Made by a program: the position numbers and the translations under genes. Positions 5,666-9,483 of a stretch of DNA of 9,483 nucleotides are shown here, piece after piece. The stretch's first letter is position 1. Each line of letters begins with the position of its first letter. Source of the stretch: JAUREX01 sp044356825 (lineage in GTDB: Bacteria > Pseudomonadota > Alphaproteobacteria > Rhodobacterales > Rhodobacteraceae); contig JBIKVM010000116.1 in NCBI GenBank assembly GCA_044356825.1, positions 1 to 9,483 of the forward strand, in the 5' to 3' direction. The notes under the pieces are model-generated. The model was not told where the DNA came from. It was given only the letters and a program-made list of their open reading frames with translations, and did not search any database.

Positions 5666-7513
5666 ATGAGATCGCCCACAAGCGCTGCCCGCCCGACCGA
5701 TTCGACGCCCCAGCCCGCCGGGGCGCGCCGCACCCTCATGCGCGTCGTGCCCTATCTGTGGCCCGAGGGCGAGGCTTGGGCGCGCCGGCGGGTGGTTCTC
5801 GCGCTCGTGGCGCTCATCGCGGCCAAGGCGGTGTCGTTCGCGACACCGATCTTCTACAAGTTCGCGGTCGATGCGCTGGCGGGGCCCACGCCCGACGCGG
5901 CCACGATGCTGGGCCTCGGGGCGGTGGCGCTGACGGTGGCCTATGGCGTCGCGCGCTTTGGCACCGTGGCCTTGGGCGAACTCCGCGACGCGATCTTCGT
6001 GCGGGTCGGGCAGCGCGCGCTGCGCAAGGTCGCGCTCGAGACGTTCCGGCACATGCACGCGCTCTCGATGCGCTTTCACATCACGCGCAAGACGGGCGGG
6101 CTGTCACGCATCATCGAGCGCGGCGTGAAGGGCATCGACTTCCTGCTGCGCTTCATGCTCTTTTCCATCGGTCCGCTCATCATCGAGATCACGGTCGTCG
6201 CGGTTTTCTTCTTTGCCTATTTCGGCTGGGCCTATGCGGCGGTGGTGGTGGGCATCATCGCGGCCTATGTGGCGTTCACCTTTCGCGTCACCGAATGGCG
6301 GGTGAAGGTGCGGCGCGAGATGAACGCGCAGGACACCGACGCCAACCAGAAGGCCATCGACAGCCTGCTCAACGTGGAAACGGTGCGCTATTTCAACGCC
6401 ACCGAGCGCGAGGCGATGCGCTATGACGGCGCGATGGCGCGGTATGAGAAGGCGGCGGTGACGACGGGCCTGTCGCTCACCTTCCTCAATGTCGGGCAAT
6501 CGCTGCTCATCACCACGGGTCTCGTCGTCGTCATGGCGATGGCGGCGCGGGGCGTGCAGGCGGGCACGCTGACGCTCGGCGATTTCGTGATGGTCAACGC
6601 CTTCATGATCCAGATCACCATGCCGCTCAACTTCCTCGGCACGGTCTATCGAGAGATCCGCCAGGCCCTTGTCGACATGGCCGAGATGTTCGGCCTGCTC
6701 GACCAGCCGGCCGAGATCACCGACGCCCCCGGCGCCGCGCCCCTGCGCGTCAGCGCAGGCGCCATCGCCTTCGACGCGGTGCGTTTTTCCTACGAACCCG
6801 AGCGCGAGATCCTGCACGGCGTCAGCTTCGCGGTCGAACCCGGCCAGACGGTCGCGATCGTGGGCCCGTCGGGGTCGGGGAAATCCACCATCGGGCGGCT
6901 TCTGTTCCGCTTCTACGACGTGACCGGGGGCGCGATCCGCATCGACGGGCAGGATCTGCGCGCCGTCACCCAAGACAGCCTGCGCGCCGCGATCGGGGTC
7001 GTGCCGCAGGATACGGTCCTCTTCAACGACACGATCCTCTACAACATCGCCTATGGCCGGCCCGAGGCGAGCCAGGCCGAGATCGAGGCCGCCGCCCGCG
7101 CCGCGCGGATCCACGATTTCATCGTGTCGCTGCCCGAGGGCTACCAGACCAAGGTCGGCGAGCGGGGCCTGAAGCTCTCGGGCGGCGAGAAGCAGCGCGT
7201 GGGCATCGCGCGCACGCTCCTCAAGAACCCGCCGATCCTGTTGCTCGACGAGGCGACGAGCGCGCTCGACAGCCAGACCGAGCGCGACATCCAGGACGCC
7301 CTGCAGGAGATGGGGCGCGGCCGCAGCGTCATCGTCATCGCGCACCGCCTCTCGACCATCGCAGAGGCCGACCGGATCATCGTGCTCGAGGCCGGCCGCA
7401 TCGTCGAGGAGGGCACGCACGAGGCGCTGCTCGCGTGCGAGGGGCGCTATGCCGCGATGTGGGCGCGCCAGTCCGCCGAGGCCGAGGCCGAAGCGGGCGC
7501 CGAGGTCGCCTGA
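5666..7513 (+). CDS. Atm1-type ABC exporter (fused permease/ATPase)
   Basis: This 615-residue half-transporter should work as a homodimer in the inner membrane. The N-terminal part (about 40-330) has six membrane helices and the Atm1-like segment TGGLSRIIERGVKGIDFLLRF (143-163). The ATPase part has Walker A GPSGSGKST (400-408), Q-loop Q448, signature LSGGEKQ (504-510), Walker B ILLLDE (524-529) and H-loop H560, all intact. The Atm1/HMT family exports glutathione-linked compounds; in mitochondria it supports cytosolic Fe-S assembly, and bacterial homologues are linked to heavy-metal detoxification. Which applies here is not shown by the sequence. The tail is Ala/Glu-rich. The ATG at 5666 lacks a clear ribosome binding site, and an in-frame ATG at 5738 is the alternative. 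Probably co-transcribed with the LysM gene; thymidine kinase starts 40 bases after the stop. Confidence 0.92.
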   Translation: MRSPTSAARPTDSTPQPAGARRTLMRVVPYLWPEGEAWARRRVVLALVALIAAKAVSFATPIFYKFAVDALAGPTPDAATMLGLGAVALTVAYGVARFGTVALGELRDAIFVRVGQRALRKVALETFRHMHALSMRFHITRKTGGLSRIIERGVKGIDFLLRFMLFSIGPLIIEITVVAVFFFAYFGWAYAAVVVGIIAAYVAFTFRVTEWRVKVRREMNAQDTDANQKAIDSLLNVETVRYFNATEREAMRYDGAMARYEKAAVTTGLSLTFLNVGQSLLITTGLVVVMAMAARGVQAGTLTLGDFVMVNAFMIQITMPLNFLGTVYREIRQALVDMAEMFGLLDQPAEITDAPGAAPLRVSAGAIAFDAVRFSYEPEREILHGVSFAVEPGQTVAIVGPSGSGKSTIGRLLFRFYDVTGGAIRIDGQDLRAVTQDSLRAAIGVVPQDTVLFNDTILYNIAYGRPEASQAEIEAAARAARIHDFIVSLPEGYQTKVGERGLKLSGGEKQRVGIARTLLKNPPILLLDEATSALDSQTERDIQDALQEMGRGRSVIVIAHRLSTIAEADRIIVLEAGRIVEEGTHEALLACEGRYAAMWARQSAEAEAEAGAEVA

Positions 7514-7553
7514 CCCCTTGGCGCGGTGGGGCGAGTGGGGGTAATCCTGCGCC

Positions 7554-8165
7554 ATGGCCAAGCTCTATTTCCACTTCTCGACCATGAACGCGGGCAAGTC
7601 CGCGATCCTGCTGCAGGCCGCGCACAACTATCGCGAGCGGGGCATGGATGTCCTGCTCCTGACGGCGCGGCTCGATGACCGCGCCGGGGCGGGGCGCATC
7701 GCCTCGCGGATCGGGATCGAGGCTGACGCCGAGGTGTTCGCCCCCGGCGACGATCTGCTGGCCCGCATCGCGGCGCGGCTCGGCGCGGGGCCCTGCGCCT
7801 GCGTGTTTGTCGATGAGGCGCAGTTCCTCTCGCGCGATCAGGTCTGGCAACTGGCGCGCGCCGCCGATGACCTCGACGTGCCGGTGATGTGCTATGGCCT
7901 GCGCGTCGATTTCCGGGGCGAGATGTTCCCCGGCTCGGCCGCACTCCTCGCCTGGGCCGACGATCTGCGCGAGGTGCGCACGATCTGCCATTGCGGGCGC
8001 AAGGCGACGATGGTCGTCCGCCTCGGCCCCGACGGCCAGCCCGAGCGCGACGGTGCGCAGGTCGTGATCGGCGGCAATGACACCTATGTCTCGCTCTGCC
8101 GGCGGCACTGGCGCGAGGCGGTCGCGCCCGAAGGCGGCGCGGATTCGGCCGACCCCGGCCATTGA
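7554..8165 (+). CDS. tdk: Thymidine kinase (class II)
   Basis: This 203-residue cytosolic enzyme phosphorylates thymidine to dTMP using ATP, in the pyrimidine salvage pathway. Family marks are the P-loop STMNAGKS (9-16), the DEAQF motif with catalytic Glu88 (86-91), the lasso region GLRVDFRGEMFPGS (115-128), and VVIGGNDTYVSLCRRHW near the end (170-186). Zinc-site residues are C145 and C147 (ICHCGRKA) together with C182 and H185 (CRRH). No typical ribosome binding site lies at the usual distance; GGGGG ends about 12 bases before the ATG. It follows the Atm1-like gene by 40 bases on the same strand, so read-through expression is likely, but there is no functional link between the two. The final 15 residues are acidic/Gly-rich and probably disordered. 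Confidence 0.95.
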   Translation: MAKLYFHFSTMNAGKSAILLQAAHNYRERGMDVLLLTARLDDRAGAGRIASRIGIEADAEVFAPGDDLLARIAARLGAGPCACVFVDEAQFLSRDQVWQLARAADDLDVPVMCYGLRVDFRGEMFPGSAALLAWADDLREVRTICHCGRKATMVVRLGPDGQPERDGAQVVIGGNDTYVSLCRRHWREAVAPEGGADSADPGH

Positions 8166-8230
8166 CGTGCGGCGCGCGCGACGCGTGCGACGATCCGCCC
8201 CTGTCGGGATGCGCCGAAGCGCACGACGTC

Positions 8231-8243
8231 CCGGTTGAACCGG
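8231..8243. promoter_or_regulatory. Perfect palindrome upstream of the zinc-ribbon gene
   Basis: CCGGTT (8231-8236) and AACCGG (8238-8243) form a perfect 6-bp inverted repeat around one base. It lies 48 bases before the zinc-ribbon ATG, in the 126-base spacer after tdk. TACGAT (8249-8254) just downstream could be a -10 box (4 of 6), but no good -35 stands 17 bases before it. Position and symmetry suggest an operator; function is not demonstrated. Confidence 0.3.
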
Positions 8244-8291
8244 CATGGTACGATCCCCACATCCCGCGAAGTGGAAAATGGGGAGAAAGCG

Positions 8292-8576
8292 ATGAAGTGC
8301 CCGATCGACGGCGAGGCCCTCGTGATGTCCGACCGCAGCGGGGTCGAGATCGACTATTGCCCGAAATGCCGCGGCGTCTGGCTCGACCGGGGCGAGCTTG
8401 ACAAGATCATCGAGCGCGCTGCTGCGAATGCGGCACCGCCCACTGCTGCGCGTGCGCCCGATGCGCGCCCCGCCCACCCGCAGCCCGAGCGGCAGTATCG
8501 CGGCGATGACGACTATCGCGACCGGCCCTATCGCAAGAAGCGCGAATCGTGGATCGGAGAGATCTTCGACTTCTGA
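8292..8576 (+). CDS. TFIIB-type zinc-ribbon small protein
   Basis: This is a 94-residue protein with an N-terminal zinc-ribbon module and a charged tail. The conserved block is MKCPIDGEALVMSDRSG (1-17), VEIDYCPKCRGVWLDRGELDKII (18-40). The second knuckle has both cysteines (C23, C26), while the first has C3 but Asp6 where a CPxC pair would put its second Cys. The tail (about 43-94) is Ala/Pro-rich, then rich in Arg, Asp and Tyr, and ends in WIGEIFDF. An in-frame ATG lies 57 bases upstream at 8235, but the start at 8292 is preferred: GGGAGA (8281-8286) is 5 bases before it and the family begins with MKCP or similar. The function of this family is unknown to me; a nucleic-acid or metal-linked role is only a guess. 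It converges with hisH. Confidence 0.85.
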   Translation: MKCPIDGEALVMSDRSGVEIDYCPKCRGVWLDRGELDKIIERAAANAAPPTAARAPDARPAHPQPERQYRGDDDYRDRPYRKKRESWIGEIFDF

Positions 8577-8586
8577 CGCGGGCGCC

Positions 8587-9225
8587 TCAGGGCTGCCAGC
8601 GCAGGAAGTTCGCGATCATCCGCAGGCCCGTCGCCTGGCTCTTTTCCGGGTGGAACTGGGTGCCGACGATGTTGCCGCGCGCGATCACGGCGGCGATCTC
8701 GGCGCCGTGCCGGGCGGTCGCGAGCAGATCCGCGCGGTCGGCGACCTCGAAGCGGTAGGAATGCACGAAATAGACATGATCGCCCGTCGCCACCCCGTCG
8801 AGGAGGGGGTGCGGCTGTTCGACCTTCAGATCGTTCCAGCCCATGTGCGGGATCTTGAGGGTCGGATCATCGGGCCGGATTCGCCGCACCGCGCCGCCGA
8901 TCCAGCCAAGGCCCGGCGTCTCGCCCCCTTCCTCGCCCATGTCGGCAAGCATCTGCATGCCCACGCAGATGCCCATGAAGGGCACGCGCCGCCCGATCAC
9001 GGCCGCATGCAGCGCCGCCATCAGCCCCGGCCGGGCCTCGAGCGCCGCGCGGCATGCGGCAAAGGCGCCATCGCCCGGCAGCACGATCCGCCCCGCCCCC
9101 GCCACCGCGTCGGGGTCGCCGGTGACGAGGATCTCGCCCGCGCCGGTCTCGGCCGCCATGCGCTGAAAGGCCTTTTCGGCCGAGTGCAGGTTGCCCGCCT
9201 CGTAATCGACCAGAACGGTGCGCAT
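8587..9225 (-). CDS. hisH: Imidazole glycerol phosphate synthase, glutaminase subunit
   Basis: This 212-residue class I glutamine amidotransferase releases ammonia from glutamine and passes it to HisF. HisF then makes imidazole glycerol phosphate and AICAR, the fifth step of histidine synthesis. The catalytic triad is visible: C87 in GICVGMQML, H192 and E194 in GTQFHPEKSQ. The conserved start VLVDYEAGNLHS and the central PHMGWNDL (126-133) fit HisH. The oxyanion-strand motif reads PGDGAF (50-55), where PGVGAF is more usual. The ATG lies 5 bases beyond the hisB stop, with no strong ribosome binding site, so translational coupling to hisB is likely. Downstream the next gene is convergent, so hisA and hisF do not follow directly on this strand. 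Confidence 0.96.
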   Translation of the reverse strand: MRTVLVDYEAGNLHSAEKAFQRMAAETGAGEILVTGDPDAVAGAGRIVLPGDGAFAACRAALEARPGLMAALHAAVIGRRVPFMGICVGMQMLADMGEEGGETPGLGWIGGAVRRIRPDDPTLKIPHMGWNDLKVEQPHPLLDGVATGDHVYFVHSYRFEVADRADLLATARHGAEIAAVIARGNIVGTQFHPEKSQATGLRMIANFLRWQP

Positions 9226-9230
9226 GGCGC

Positions 9231-9483
9231 TCAGAGCGTCCCCTTGGTCGAGGGGATGGCGCCCAGCGCGCGCGGGTCGGGCTCGACCGCCATCCGCAGC
9301 GCGCGCGCTACCGCTTTGAACGCGGCCTCGGCGATGTGGTGGGCGTTGATCCCCGAGGCCTTCGTCACATGCAGCGTGATGCCGCCGTGGCTCGCAAGCG
9401 CCTGGAAGAATTCACGCACGAGTTCGGTGTCGAAACTCCCGATCTTGGGCGCGGCAAAGGCGCAATCCCAGACGAGGTAGGGC
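9231..9483 (-). CDS. hisB: Imidazoleglycerol-phosphate dehydratase, C-terminal part (partial)
   Basis: The last 83 codons of hisB enter from the right edge and stop with TGA at 9233-9231. The enzyme dehydrates imidazole glycerol phosphate to imidazole acetol phosphate, the step after HisH-HisF. Diagnostic sequence includes PYLVWDCAF, KIGSFDTELVREFF, and INAHHIAEAAFKAVARALR, whose HHIAE motif supplies Mn ligands in this family. The protein ends DPRALGAIPSTKGTL, a typical C-terminus for a monofunctional HisB. The gene is the upstream partner of hisH in the same operon. The N-terminal part and the operon promoter lie outside the window. Confidence 0.96.
   Translation of the reverse strand, partial: PYLVWDCAFAAPKIGSFDTELVREFFQALASHGGITLHVTKASGINAHHIAEAAFKAVARALRMAVEPDPRALGAIPSTKGTL

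Noticed and set aside
6104..7561. A 485-codon minus-strand frame opposite the ABC exporter.
   Set aside because: The plus strand encodes complete Walker A, signature and Walker B motifs; the antisense frame is His/Asp/Arg-rich with no domain.
7377..8477. A 366-codon minus-strand frame opposite thymidine kinase.
   Set aside because: It is antisense to tdk and parts of both neighbouring genes; no coherent protein features.
8398..9480. A 360-codon plus-strand frame opposite hisH and hisB.
   Set aside because: It covers the antisense of hisH, whose catalytic triad is intact, and of hisB; it is a shadow frame.
1..9483. A defence island, toxin-antitoxin pair, biosynthetic cluster or other novel multi-gene system.
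   Set aside because: All sizeable genes belong to familiar housekeeping or envelope families, base composition looks uniform, and no mobile-element, nuclease or repeat-array signature is seen.

Overview
The window is GC-rich chromosomal DNA from an alphaproteobacterium. The most likely source is a member of the Rhodobacteraceae/Paracoccaceae (Rhodobacter-Roseobacter group). This rests on the style of the proteins (a cambialistic/Fe-type SodB, an Atm1-like exporter next to a LysM protein, the hisB-hisH order) and on strong G/C third-position bias. It is inference from sequence character, not a database match. I see no insertion sequence, phage gene, CRISPR array or integrated element. Nearly all the DNA is ordinary vertically inherited housekeeping sequence.

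Layout from left to right. At 1-104 is the 3' end of a flagellin gene, followed by a very strong 12-bp GAAA-loop terminator. A GC-rich non-coding stretch of about 240 bp follows and contains three phased copies of an octamer. A tRNA-Asn(GUU) gene lies on the minus strand (395-469) with its own candidate promoter. Next are a minus-strand LACTB2-like metallo-beta-lactamase-fold hydrolase (521-1423) and, divergent from it by only 45 bp, an EnvZ-type membrane histidine kinase (1469-2800) with no response regulator beside it. The kinase is followed by a long hairpin and a second inverted repeat, and then by sodB (2915-3517).

sodB converges on a minus-strand LOG-family gene (3551-4105), with an 8-bp stem between them. 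Divergent from LOG is a run of three plus-strand genes. They encode a membrane-anchored, Ala/Pro-rich LysM protein (4198-5598), an Atm1-type ABC exporter (5666-7513) and thymidine kinase (7554-8165). After them is a small zinc-ribbon gene (8292-8576) with a palindrome in its upstream region. It converges, 10 bp apart, on the end of a minus-strand histidine biosynthesis operon: hisH (8587-9225) and the 3' part of hisB, which runs off the right edge.

Functional links. hisB and hisH act in the same pathway and are almost certainly co-transcribed. SodB (superoxide removal) and the Atm1-like exporter (glutathione-linked sulfur/metal compounds, Fe-S homeostasis and metal detoxification) both bear on oxidative and metal stress, but nothing in the sequence shows that they are co-regulated. 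No convincing undescribed multi-gene system is visible. The items most worth a second look are small: the structured region upstream of sodB, the unpaired kinase, the phased octamers, the operator-like palindrome before the zinc-ribbon gene, and the LysM/Ig-like/Atm1 pairing.
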